From Planctomycetota bacterium (lineage in GTDB: Bacteria > Planctomycetota > UBA1135 > UBA2386): a stretch of DNA of 40,757 nt. This document shows, piece after piece, positions 33,505 through 40,757 of the stretch. Numbering within the stretch: the stretch's first letter is position 1; every line of letters begins with the position of its first letter. The translations under genes and the position numbers were made by a program. The stretch is from contig JAPYTD010000038.1 in NCBI GenBank assembly GCA_029936315.1, positions 1-40,757 of the forward strand, in the 5' to 3' direction. A model generated the notes under the pieces. The model ran no database searches and was not told where the DNA came from. It was given only the letters and a program-made list of their open reading frames with translations.

Positions 33505-36462
33505 ATGCGATTTGTATGTGCGCTCGCCACTGCCGTAATGGCGCTCGGTGCCACAGCCTGCGCCCAGGATGTTTCGTTTGCGCGGGACGTGCTGCCGCTG
33601 CTGTCGGACCGGTGCTTTCAGTGCCACGGTCCTGACGCAAAAGCACGAAAGGCAGACCTGCGGCTCGACAATCGCGCGAACGTGTTTCGCGAACGCGACG
33701 GCTATGCCGTGGTCGTTGCCGGCGCACCGGACAAGAGCGAGCTGATCACCCGCATCACGGCTACAGGCGACGACGTCATGCCGCCGCGTGATTCACACCT
33801 CCAGCTGTCCAAGCTAGAGATTGCGCTACTTCGCAACTGGGTCGCACAGGGTGCTCCGTGGACGACGCACTGGTCCTTCGTCGCCCCAGAAGCGGCCGCG
33901 CTACCGCAACCACGCGAAGCCGACTGGTCTCCCAATGCGATCGACGCATTTGTACTGGCGCGGCTCGAACAACGCGGCCTGACACACAATCCTGCCGCAG
34001 CTCCCTCAGCCTTGCTGCGCCGCGTCTACCTGGACTTGACGGGACTACCACCCACTCCAGAGAACCTGAACGCGTTCTTGCGCGACCCAAGCGACCAAGC
34101 CTACGAACAGGTGGTCGAGCAACTGCTCGCTTCGCCTCACTACGGCGAGCGCATGGCGTGGCCGTGGCTCGAAGCTTCGCGCTATGCCGACACCGATGGC
34201 TTCCAGGCGGACCCGACTCGCACCGCATGGCCCTGGCGCGACTGGCTCGTGCGATCCCTCAACAACAACGTGCCGTTCGACGACTTCACGGTTCAGATGT
34301 TGGCCGGCGACCTGCTAGCCGACGCCAACCAAGAGCAACGACTCGCCACCGGGTTCCTGCGCAACAACGCGCACAACGGCGAAGGCGGTCGCATCCCCGA
34401 AGAGACGCGCATCGAGAACGTGTTCGACCGCGCCGAGACGGTCGGCACCGTTTGGATGGGCATGACGTTTGAATGCGCGCGCTGCCACAACCACAAGTAC
34501 GACCCGGTCTCGCAAAAGGACTACTACCGACTGTTTGCGTTCTTCGACCAAACCTCCGAATCGGGTGGCGGGCGCCGCGCCGGCAAGCTGGCGCCGACCA
34601 TGCGCTATGTCAGCGACACGAAGAAGCGCGCTCGGCTGCTGACGATCGGGGGCGAGATCGCCCAACTGTCGAAGCGACTGCGACAAAACAATCCCGCGCT
34701 AGACCAACAGCAGCCGCAATGGGAAACGGACACGGCGGTGCGCGTGGCGGCTGCCGCCAAGTCGATGCAACCGTCGATTCTTGGCACGTGGTTGCGCACC
34801 AAACCGTTTGTGCCAGGCAAGGGCGGCGTCAACTCGATGTATGCGGAGCAGTTCGGCCCCGAGACGCAGAAAGCCATCACCGAAGGCGACGATTGGCACC
34901 GCGACGAAACGCTCACCGATGGCAAACCGCACCTGTTTGCCAGTGGGCAATACACAACCTACTTCCACCGCACCATCCATTCGGAGAGCCCACGCCGAAT
35001 GCGCATCTCGCTCGGTAGCGATGATGCGATCAAGGTTTGGTGCAACGGCAAGATCGTGCTGCAGAACAACGCGCGGCGTGGCGTTGCCGCCAACCAGGAC
35101 CGCGCCGAACTGCCACTGCAGGCCGGCACCAACGAGGTGTTGATCAAGATCGTCAACTACGGCGGCGCCAGTGGGCTCTACTTCCGGCGCGTCGAAGAGA
35201 CAGTGGCCGACCTGCCAAACGAGGTCGTGCTGGCGCTGCGAACAGCAAAGAAGAAGCGTAATGCCACCCACCGCCTGGCACTGCTGCGTCAGTTTCGTCG
35301 TGAGCGAATCGAAGGCTACGCTGCGGACGACCAGCAACTGCGAGACATGCTCGCCGAGCAACGCAAGCTGCAAGACAGCGGCATGGACGTCTCGGTCATG
35401 GATGAGCTGCAGAGTGGCAAACGGCGCACGACGCAAGTGCTCGAACGCGGGAACTACGAACAACGGCGCGAAGCCGTGCAACCCGGCACGCCATCGTTCT
35501 TGCCGCCGCTCGGCACAACCGACAAACCCAACCGCATGACGCTGGCGCGATGGCTCGTGTCGGGCGATCACCCACTGACGGCGCGGGTGGCGGTGAACCG
35601 CGCTTGGCAGACGTTCTTTGGCCGGGGCCTGGTTGCGACTAGCGAAGACTTCGGTCGCCAAGGAGACCGCCCCTCGCATCCCCTACTGCTCGATTGGCTC
35701 GCGCACGACTTCGTCACCAGCGGCTGGAACGTCAAGCGGCTACATCGCCAGATCGTCACCAGCCGTACCTATCGCCAGTCCGCAGCCGCGAGCAAACAGG
35801 CGTTTGCCGACGACCCCAATAACGAACTGCTCGCGCGTAGCGCCAGGCATCGTCTGCCGGCATGGATGCTGAGAGATCAAGCGCTGGCGCTCAGCGGCAG
35901 GCTCGTTGGCAAGATCGGTGGCATGCCAGTCAATCCCTACCAACCCGCAGGCATCTGGGCCGAAGCCACGTTCAATACGATTCGCTACCAGCAGGGCAAG
36001 GGTGACGATCTCTACCGCCGCAGCCTCTACGTGTTCTGGCGGCGCATCGTCGGTCCGACGGTATTCTTCGACACGCAGACTCGTCAGACATGCGTCGTCA
36101 AGCGTTCGATCACAAACACGCCACTGCATTCCCTGACGACGATGAACGAAACCGGCTTCGTCGAATCGGCACGCGGTCTGGCAACGCGGGCCTGGCATGC
36201 AGTCGACAACCCAAGCGATCGCATTGTATGGCTGTTCCGTACCACAACTGCACGTGCCCCCACGGCGTCGGAGCAGAGGCTTTTGCATTCCCGCCTACAG
36301 CAGAGCCTGCAACACTTCACGGCCCACCCGGACGCAGCAAACGAACTGATCGGCGTCGGCGATTCTGCGCCCGATGCCAAGGTTCCTGCAGCGCAACTCG
36401 CAAGCCTGACTGTGCTCGCCTCGATCGTGCTCAACCTGGATGAGGTCCTGACGCGCACATGA
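33505..36462 (+). CDS. PSCyt1-DUF1549-DUF1553 planctomycete cytochrome-type protein
   Basis: 985 residues with a signal peptide (to about CAQ, residue 21). The PSCyt1 module carries one haem-c site CFQCH (37-41) in [25 protein letters not shown]1549 (PSCyt2) follows with [20 protein letters not shown] and [25 protein letters not shown]. An insert of roughly 150 residues contains a PA14/beta-sandwich-like stretch ([22 protein letters not shown] to [12 protein letters not shown]). DUF1553 (PSD1) closes the protein ([52 protein letters not shown]). It is coupled by an ATGA overlap to the DUF1501 gene, the standard partner. Such pairs are greatly expanded in planctomycetes and have been linked to polysaccharide use; the reaction is unproven. 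Confidence 0.93.
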   Translation: MRFVCALATAVMALGATACAQDVSFARDVLPLLSDRCFQCHGPDAKARKADLRLDNRANVFRERDGYAVVVAGAPDKSELITRITATGDDVMPPRDSHLQLSKLEIALLRNWVAQGAPWTTHWSFVAPEAAALPQPREADWSPNAIDAFVLARLEQRGLTHNPAAAPSALLRRVYLDLTGLPPTPENLNAFLRDPSDQAYEQVVEQLLASPHYGERMAWPWLEASRYADTDGFQADPTRTAWPWRDWLVRSLNNNVPFDDFTVQMLAGDLLADANQEQRLATGFLRNNAHNGEGGRIPEETRIENVFDRAETVGTVWMGMTFECARCHNHKYDPVSQKDYYRLFAFFDQTSESGGGRRAGKLAPTMRYVSDTKKRARLLTIGGEIAQLSKRLRQNNPALDQQQPQWETDTAVRVAAAAKSMQPSILGTWLRTKPFVPGKGGVNSMYAEQFGPETQKAITEGDDWHRDETLTDGKPHLFASGQYTTYFHRTIHSESPRRMRISLGSDDAIKVWCNGKIVLQNNARRGVAANQDRAELPLQAGTNEVLIKIVNYGGASGLYFRRVEETVADLPNEVVLALRTAKKKRNATHRLALLRQFRRERIEGYAADDQQLRDMLAEQRKLQDSGMDVSVMDELQSGKRRTTQVLERGNYEQRREAVQPGTPSFLPPLGTTDKPNRMTLARWLVSGDHPLTARVAVNRAWQTFFGRGLVATSEDFGRQGDRPSHPLLLDWLAHDFVTSGWNVKRLHRQIVTSRTYRQSAAASKQAFADDPNNELLARSARHRLPAWMLRDQALALSGRLVGKIGGMPVNPYQPAGIWAEATFNTIRYQQGKGDDLYRRSLYVFWRRIVGPTVFFDTQTRQTCVVKRSITNTPLHSLTTMNETGFVESARGLATRAWHAVDNPSDRIVWLFRTTTARAPTASEQRLLHSRLQQSLQHFTAHPDAANELIGVGDSAPDAKVPAAQLASLTVLASIVLNLDEVLTRT

Positions 36463-37895
36463 ACCCCTTATTGCATCACGCACGCGACCTCACTCGTCGC
36501 ACGTTGCTCGGCCGCGGCGCTGCCGGCCTTGGCTTTGCCGGCATGGGCATCGGCAACACTGCGCTCACCAGCATGCTGCGCACCGATCCAAACGGCTGCC
36601 ACCATGCCCCAAGGGCCAAACGCGTCATCTTCATCGTGCAGAATGGTGGACCATCGCACATCGACCTGTTTGACGACAAGCCGAAGCTGCGCGAACTACA
36701 CGGCACCCAGATCCCCGACAGCATCGTCGGTGGCCGGCGCTTCAGTTCGATGACCGGCGGCCAGAGCAAACGCCCGTGCCTGCGCGCAATCCAGCCGCTA
36801 CCGAAACGTGGGCAGAGCGGGGCAACCGTCTCCAACCTGTTGCCCTACACCGCTGCGATCGCCGACCAACTGTGCTTCGTAAAGTCGATGCACACGACCC
36901 AGGTCAACCACGCGCCGGCGATCACGTTCTTGATGACCGGCAGCGAACGTCCCGGCCGTCCGTCGATGGGCGCATGGCTGTCGTACGGCCTCGGCCGAAG
37001 CAGTGACGATCTGCCAACCTTCGTCTCGATGACATCGCGCGACAGAGAAAACTCGTGCGGCCAGATCTTCTACGACTACTACTGGGGCAGCGGCTTCCTG
37101 CCATCGGTGCACCAAGGCGTGAAGTTCCGTGGTTCGGGTGATCCGGTGCTCTACCTCGAAGATCCACCCGGCATCGACCGTGGCCTGCGCCGCAAGATGC
37201 TCGACGACATCGCCGCGCTCAACCAACAGCACGCCGCACGCGTCAAGGATCCAGAGATTGACACGCGCATCGCGCAGTATGAGATGGCGTACCAGATGCA
37301 GACGTCAGTACCCGAGTTGACAGACTTCTCGGACGAGCCGCCGCACGTGCTCGCGATGTATGGACCCGACGTGCAACGCAAGGGCTCGTATGCCTACAAC
37401 TGCCTGATGGCGCGCCGCCTAATCGAACGCGGCACGCGCTTCGTGCAGTTGATGCATGCGGGTTGGGACCAACACCGCAATCTCTACACACAGCTCGAGA
37501 TCCAATGCCGCGACACGGACGCGCCATCGGCCGCCCTCGTGCTTGACCTGCAACAACGCGGCCTGCTCGAAGACACCCTGGTCGTATGGGCTGGCGAGTT
37601 CGGCCGCACGCCGTTCTTGCAAGGCGCCCTCGACAAGGGCCCGAAAGGTCGCGACCACCACCCCTACGCATTCACGATCTGGATGGCGGGCGGCGGCAGC
37701 AAACCGGGCTCCTACGGCGAGACCGACGACTTCGGCTTCTCCGTCACCAACAACGGCGTCACGCCATACGACCTGCAAGCCACCGTGCTCCACCTCTTGG
37801 GCCTAGACCACGAACGCCTGACCTATCGCTTCCAAGGCCGCCGCTACCGCCTAACCGACGTACACGGCCAAGTCATCACCCCCCTAATCAGCTAA
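36459..37895 (+). CDS. DUF1501 (sulfatase-like) protein with Tat-type signal
   Basis: 478 residues. The N-terminus TRRTLLGRGAAGLGFAGMG is a twin-arginine signal. The body matches DUF1501, an alkaline-phosphatase-superfamily-like domain: RVIFIVQNGGPSHIDLFDDKP, FVKSMHTTQVNHAPAITFLMTG, RPSMGAWLSYGLG, LVVWAGEFGRTPF, GRDHHPYAFTIWMAGGG, and LHLLGLDHERLTYRFQGR. It overlaps the upstream DUF1553 gene by four bases (ATGA), so the two proteins probably act together in the periplasm. No catalytic Cys or Ser of true sulfatases is evident; a hydrolytic role is inference. Confidence 0.93.
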   Translation: MNPLLHHARDLTRRTLLGRGAAGLGFAGMGIGNTALTSMLRTDPNGCHHAPRAKRVIFIVQNGGPSHIDLFDDKPKLRELHGTQIPDSIVGGRRFSSMTGGQSKRPCLRAIQPLPKRGQSGATVSNLLPYTAAIADQLCFVKSMHTTQVNHAPAITFLMTGSERPGRPSMGAWLSYGLGRSSDDLPTFVSMTSRDRENSCGQIFYDYYWGSGFLPSVHQGVKFRGSGDPVLYLEDPPGIDRGLRRKMLDDIAALNQQHAARVKDPEIDTRIAQYEMAYQMQTSVPELTDFSDEPPHVLAMYGPDVQRKGSYAYNCLMARRLIERGTRFVQLMHAGWDQHRNLYTQLEIQCRDTDAPSAALVLDLQQRGLLEDTLVVWAGEFGRTPFLQGALDKGPKGRDHHPYAFTIWMAGGGSKPGSYGETDDFGFSVTNNGVTPYDLQATVLHLLGLDHERLTYRFQGRRYRLTDVHGQVITPLIS

Positions 37896-37904
37896 GGGGT
37901 TCAA

Positions 37905-38046
37905 CTAACTAGCCGCGTCAAACACTTGCTTGATCCAAGCAAGTAGTTCCTTGTCGACCTCGCCCGGCCCGACCATCGCGAACTGCTTCTTGCGACGCAG
38001 ACTGACGTAGGCCTTCTTCGGCGTGATCTCGAAGTCGCCTAGCGCC
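37905..38046 (-). pseudogene. Remnant of a DUF5655/DUF4287-like gene joined across an internal deletion
   Basis: On the minus strand a frame ending in TAG at 37905 reads [20 protein letters not shown] then [20 protein letters not shown] and FDAAS. The first part resembles the [15 protein letters not shown] motif I recall from DUF5655/DUF4287 proteins. The second resembles the extreme C-terminus of the same family (EVDxELLxWLRxAYxAA). The intervening region, about 40 residues in intact members, is missing. No start codon is available (in-frame stop at 38090), and the fragment runs into the 3' end of the SnoaL-like gene. Family recognition is from memory. Confidence 0.5.
37924..37944 (+). terminator. 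Hairpin downstream of the DUF1501 gene
   Basis: Perfect 9-bp inverted repeat ACTTGCTTG-ATC-CAAGCAAGT with a 3-base loop, 29 bases after the DUF1501 stop. It is followed by AGTTCCTTG rather than a U-tract, so it is only a possible terminator. It also lies inside the minus-strand gene remnant. Confidence 0.4.
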
Positions 38047-38608
38047 GCGGCGACGCGTGCCAGTGGTAGATGCGGAAGTTCGCGCCCTCAGTGCGCTCGT
38101 ACTTCATCAGCGCGGTCGCCCGCATTGGCACGTGCATCTGCTTGCCGCCGCCGACCGTGTAGATACGCGTGAACTCAACCACGGCCAACGAGCACTCCTG
38201 CGACTGGCAGTTGGCCCGAATCGCACCGATCTCATGCGTCAGCACCCGCCCATCGGCCTTCTTGCTGGCTACCAGGTTGTCGATCTGGGTCACGAACTCC
38301 TTGGCGGAGCGCGCTGCGAACGGCTTGCCGTTGATGCCAACGTCGAGAAACGCCGGCACGCGCTCCTTACCCCTCTTGACCTGCTCGAGCTCGTCACCGG
38401 AGTAGGTAAACTCAACGTCGTGGGCGATGTTGGCAAGCAACGGCGCGGTCGTCTGGCCACCCTCCTGCCGTTCGAGGAAGGCCTTGATCGCGATCGCAAC
38501 CCCGCCCGCACCGGGCACGGGCAATGGCTGCGAAGGCGCACTGCCATGGACACAAACGAAGGCGCTGCTGAGCAGAGCGAAGAGAGCGGTTGTCAGGGTC
38601 TTGTTCAT
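38039..38608 (-). CDS. Small exported SnoaL-like / NTF2-fold protein
   Basis: 189 residues from ATG 38608, with GAGG seven bases upstream; the frame continues to 38770 but without a signal peptide at that end. Signal peptide [22 protein letters not shown]. The mature protein has the pattern of an NTF2-like/SnoaL domain: an initial helix [56 protein letters not shown] and a final strand [10 protein letters not shown]. Two cysteines in CQSQEC could form a disulfide. Ligand or activity unknown. It is divergent from the membrane-protein operon. Confidence 0.7.
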   Translation of the reverse strand: MNKTLTTALFALLSSAFVCVHGSAPSQPLPVPGAGGVAIAIKAFLERQEGGQTTAPLLANIAHDVEFTYSGDELEQVKRGKERVPAFLDVGINGKPFAARSAKEFVTQIDNLVASKKADGRVLTHEIGAIRANCQSQECSLAVVEFTRIYTVGGGKQMHVPMRATALMKYERTEGANFRIYHWHASPRR

Positions 38609-38683
38609 TGTTGCCTCGAAGTCGGGGACGCCTGCGACCTCCACCTTGTTAACAACTCGCCCGCAATTGGCAGACCCCATTGC

Positions 38684-38719
38684 CTTTGCATAGCAAAGCG
38701 TATACTTTGCGATACAAAG
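38684..38719 (+). promoter_or_regulatory. Twin palindromic operator overlapping a -10 box
   Basis: Two related inverted repeats: CTTTGCATAGCAAAG (38684-38698) and CTTTGCGATACAAAG (38705-38719). Their starts are 21 bp apart, two helical turns, so dimers would bind the same face. A good -10 box TATACT (38701-38706) lies between and overlaps the second; a weak -35 (TTGCCT, 38680-38685) is only 15 bp upstream. The gene at 38748 begins 28 bp downstream with AAGGAG at 38730-38735. Repression by an unknown dimeric regulator is inferred; no regulator gene is in the window. Confidence 0.7.
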
Positions 38720-38747
38720 ACAATCCGACAAGGAGCAAAGGACAGCC

Positions 38748-39404
38748 ATGACAGACGAACCCAAAGTCACACCGACGGCATCTAAACCCGAGATTCAGCC
38801 ATTTGCACAGCACGAGCTGACCGACTGCATGCGTCGCCCTCATCGCATGCTCGATGTTGTTCTCGGCGAGCGGCTACGCCTCGCCGCCAACCTTCGTACC
38901 GGCTCGAACGTCACGGCATTGGTCACGATCCTGCTGCTCTGCAGCGTCGCGTTCGCCGTGCCCTTCGCGCTGATCGACGGCCTCGAGCGCGTCGCCCACA
39001 TCACCCTGCTGTTTCTCGGTTCGGTGCTGTTGTGCTACCCGTCGCTACAGGTGTTTGGCTCCTACCTCGGCGTGCGCATGCACCCTGCACAGACCTTGGC
39101 CATTGCGTTGGTCATTCCATCGGCCGCGGCGCTATTCACGTTTGGCTTCGCCCCGATCTACTGGTTCCTCAACTTCACGATGCCGGGCGACGGACCAGAC
39201 GGCATGCCCAGCAGCAGTGCCATCACGCGCGTTGTGCTGCTCGTGTTTTCGTTGCTGCTGGCACTGAGCCATCTCAACCGATGCCTGTTTGGTGACAGCA
39301 ACCTCAAGGTGCTGCGCGACAACTGGGCCCTTTGGGTCGGCTGGCAGGTGCTGCTCGTGTTCCTGACCTACCGCATGGCCGAGAGCTTGGATCTGCTCAC
39401 ATGA
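38748..39404 (+). CDS. Inner-membrane protein, about five helices, first gene of a two-gene operon
   Basis: 218 residues. A soluble N-terminal segment (MTDEPKVTPTASKPEIQPF) contains HELTDCMRRPHRMLDVVLGER, then about five transmembrane helices follow (ALVTILLLCSVAFAVPFALI, ITLLFLGSVLLCYPSLQVFG, LAIALVIPSAAALFTFGFAP, VVLLVFSLLLALSHL, WVGWQVLLVFLTYRM). The layout recalls Yip1-like small membrane proteins, but I do not recognise a family. It overlaps the next gene by ATGA, so the two products may form one complex. Expression is probably controlled by the twin palindromes just upstream. Confidence 0.8.
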   Translation: MTDEPKVTPTASKPEIQPFAQHELTDCMRRPHRMLDVVLGERLRLAANLRTGSNVTALVTILLLCSVAFAVPFALIDGLERVAHITLLFLGSVLLCYPSLQVFGSYLGVRMHPAQTLAIALVIPSAAALFTFGFAPIYWFLNFTMPGDGPDGMPSSSAITRVVLLVFSLLLALSHLNRCLFGDSNLKVLRDNWALWVGWQVLLVFLTYRMAESLDLLT

Positions 39405-40027
39405 TTCGATCGCTGCTGACCCTGATCGCATCGGCAGCGGCGTATGGCTTCAGCATCGGTCTCAGCAACAGTTGGCTCTACGCGAACCGCAATCTGGCCA
39501 AGTTCCCGTTGTTGATCCTGACGACGGCGTCGGTGTGCTCGTTGCTCTACCACGTATTGGCGCGGTTCTTCGGCGTGCGACTCAGCTTCCTGGCGGTGCA
39601 GCGGCTGGTGCTTGCGATCTTCCGCGACACCGCGCTACTGCTCGCAGCTCTCTCGCCAGCCATCTGTTTCCTCGCCGCGACCATGCCGTCCCCGCACGAT
39701 CGCGCGCCCGGCGACTATCGCCGCTTCTTGTTGTTCAACGTCGTCGCGATCGCGATCTGTGGTTGCCTGGCGGTCTACTTCAGATCGCGTGAGCGACTAC
39801 TCTCCAACCTAGCCAGGCACGAGCACCGGCCCATGCTTGTCGCTAGCTGGATGCTCGCATCGCTGCTCGTGGGTGGACAAGTGTGCTGGTACATCCGCCC
39901 GTTCTTCGGCGCCACGCCCGGAACGGCAGACCGGCCGTGGTTCACCGGCGCAACACCAGATCAAGACGGTGCGACAAGTTTCTACGAGGCAGTTCTGCAC
40001 CTGATCGTGCCCTCTTCCTTGCGTTAG
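39401..40027 (+). CDS. Inner-membrane protein, second gene of the operon
   Basis: 208 residues from ATG 39401 in an ATGA overlap with the previous gene. About five transmembrane helices are visible (LLTLIASAAAYGFSIGLS, FPLLILTTASVCSLLYHVLA, TALLLAALSPAICFLAATM, FLLFNVVAIAICGCLAVYF, LVASWMLASLLVGGQVCWYI), and an extracytoplasmic-type loop PFFGATPGTADRPWFTG follows. A short polar C-terminus contains TSFYEAVLHLIV. No family recognised. Topology is similar to the preceding protein, suggesting a heteromeric membrane complex. Confidence 0.78.
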   Translation: MIRSLLTLIASAAAYGFSIGLSNSWLYANRNLAKFPLLILTTASVCSLLYHVLARFFGVRLSFLAVQRLVLAIFRDTALLLAALSPAICFLAATMPSPHDRAPGDYRRFLLFNVVAIAICGCLAVYFRSRERLLSNLARHEHRPMLVASWMLASLLVGGQVCWYIRPFFGATPGTADRPWFTGATPDQDGATSFYEAVLHLIVPSSLR

Positions 40028-40076
40028 CTCAGTAGCTATTCGGGCCAGATCGGTAGCTCGACCTCGAGTCCGCTGA

Positions 40077-40343
40077 GAACAGCCGAACCGTCAGGCATGC
40101 CTGCCCATGCGTATCCCGGTTGCGACGTTTCGCGCCAGCAAGAGCCAACGCCGCACCATTCGCAAAGACGAGATCGAGCACGCGAAAGAGGTCGGGATCC
40201 CCTACTACCACATCGGCTACTGGATCGAAAACGCCGCCACGATGCACTACGAGGCCAATTACGGGCCAAACGAGGTCCTGAAGCACGGAGTCTGGCAACG
40301 CAATGCGAAGCCGGCAACCATCGATGGCAATGGCGCTTCCTAG
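40077..40343 (+). pseudogene. Remnant of an arginyl/leucyl-tRNA-protein transferase gene with internal deletion
   Basis: The frame opens after a stop at 40074-40076 and reads NRQACLPMRIPVATFRASKS then QRRTIRK. This matches the central C-x-x-x-R-I/V-P-V-A-x-F-x-x-(S/N)-x-S-Q-R-R segment of bacterial Ate1/Bpt transferases. It then jumps to EHAKEVGIPYYHIGYWIE and MHYEANYGPNEVL, matching the family's C-terminal LGYWI-x-x-x-x-K-M-x-Y-x-x-x-x-x-P segment. About 110 residues that lie between these in intact enzymes are missing, as is the N-terminal cysteine motif. An ATG at 40107 would give a 78-residue product, but it cannot be an active transferase. Called a decayed gene. Confidence 0.65.
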
Positions 40344-40419
40344 TCACCCGCCAACAAGCCCTCCCGCGAGCTAAACCCTCTCCGGACAGCAACCGAAACG
40401 ATGACAGGGAACCTTCACC

Positions 40420-40757
40420 TTGGCATCACGAACTCGTCATCTCCAATGCTCATGCCTCGCGGTCGCAACGGCTGCAGCATTCGCCATCGCGCCAGCGGGC
40501 GCGCAACAGCAGGCACCTCGGCCGGCTGGCGAGACCAAACGTGCGAACCAAAAGATCGAGCGCATCGTCTTCAGTGCGTTCCCAGAGGCCGATGCCTACA
40601 GCAGCATCAGCCGCGACATCAAGCAGAAGCATCGCAACCAGATCGAAAAGCGACTGCCGTTCAAGGTGCACTTCAACGAGATCGGCAAGCACAGTCTGCT
40701 GGTCGCGTTTCGCGGTCGACGCCCGGTTGGCTTCGTCTACTGCCGCACCGAAGAAGC
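40420..40757 (+). CDS. Exported protein, N-terminal part only; possible FMN-binding-domain relative
   Basis: The frame runs to the window edge. TTG 40420 is proposed as the start because no ATG is in frame after the stop at 40402 and AGGGA lies nine bases upstream. A signal peptide follows (CLAVATAAAFAIAPAGAQQ). The visible mature part reads IERIVFSAFPEADAYSSISR, then RLPFKVHFNEIGKHSLLVAF and RGRRPVGFVYCRTEE. The pattern of a short helix, a strand and G-x-VY-x-R-x-E resembles planctomycete FMN-binding-like or RnfG-related proteins, but this is weak. No other assignment can be supported. Confidence 0.5.
   Translation, partial: MASRTRHLQCSCLAVATAAAFAIAPAGAQQQAPRPAGETKRANQKIERIVFSAFPEADAYSSISRDIKQKHRNQIEKRLPFKVHFNEIGKHSLLVAFRGRRPVGFVYCRTEE

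Overview
The window looks like a chromosomal segment of a Planctomycetota bacterium. It is GC-rich. It carries the lineage-typical pair PSCyt1/DUF1549/DUF1553 protein plus DUF1501 protein, a ThuA-domain protein beside a large multiheme lipoprotein, and several long secreted proteins whose C-terminal domains resemble those common in Poly30-like planctomycetes. More than half of the genes encode exported proteins with Sec or lipoprotein signals. I saw no tRNA, rRNA, CRISPR array, transposase or phage gene.

Layout. 1-9.1 kb: a truncated M14 carboxypeptidase, an isochorismatase-like lipoprotein, two secreted thioredoxin-fold/repeat proteins, a PQQ-type sugar dehydrogenase and a large zinc metalloprotease. 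9.1-10.5 kb: an unknown secreted one-haem protein bracketed by two near-identical intergenic repeats. 10.5-13.2 kb (minus strand): an operon of a dihaem NorC-like cytochrome, a NorB-like haem-copper oxidase-superfamily protein with substituted metal-ligand positions, and a small two-helix membrane protein. 13.3-17.6 kb: M20 amidohydrolase, glycosylasparaginase lipoprotein and a choice-of-anchor-B/LVIVD protein. 17.7-21.4 kb: two divergent paralogues of a beta-helix-like secreted protein, both 548 aa. 21.4-27.8 kb: a tightly packed operon of a pentahaem lipoprotein, a beta-propeller dehydrogenase-like protein, a ThuA-domain protein and iron-sulfur L-serine ammonia-lyase. 27.9-33.4 kb: LOG protein, SIR2 deacylase, SulP transporter, RecQ. 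33.5-37.9 kb: the PSCyt1/DUF1549/DUF1553-DUF1501 pair. 38-40.8 kb: a small SnoaL-like exported protein, a two-gene membrane-protein operon behind twin palindromes, an arginyltransferase remnant and the start of another exported protein.

The main theme is periplasmic redox chemistry and degradation: c-type haem proteins (about ten CxxCH sites), sugar-dehydrogenase-like propellers, peptidases and amidohydrolases. A second theme is gene decay and local slippage. Three remnants retain recognisable protein sequence (28.5, 37.9 and 40.1 kb), two of them joined across internal deletions. Short tandem duplications occur inside genes, two of them exactly at signal-peptide cleavage junctions. The best candidate for undescribed biology is the NorC/NorB-like operon at 10.5-13.2 kb. 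Next come the twin-palindrome membrane-protein operon at 38.7 kb and the divergent beta-helix paralogue pair.
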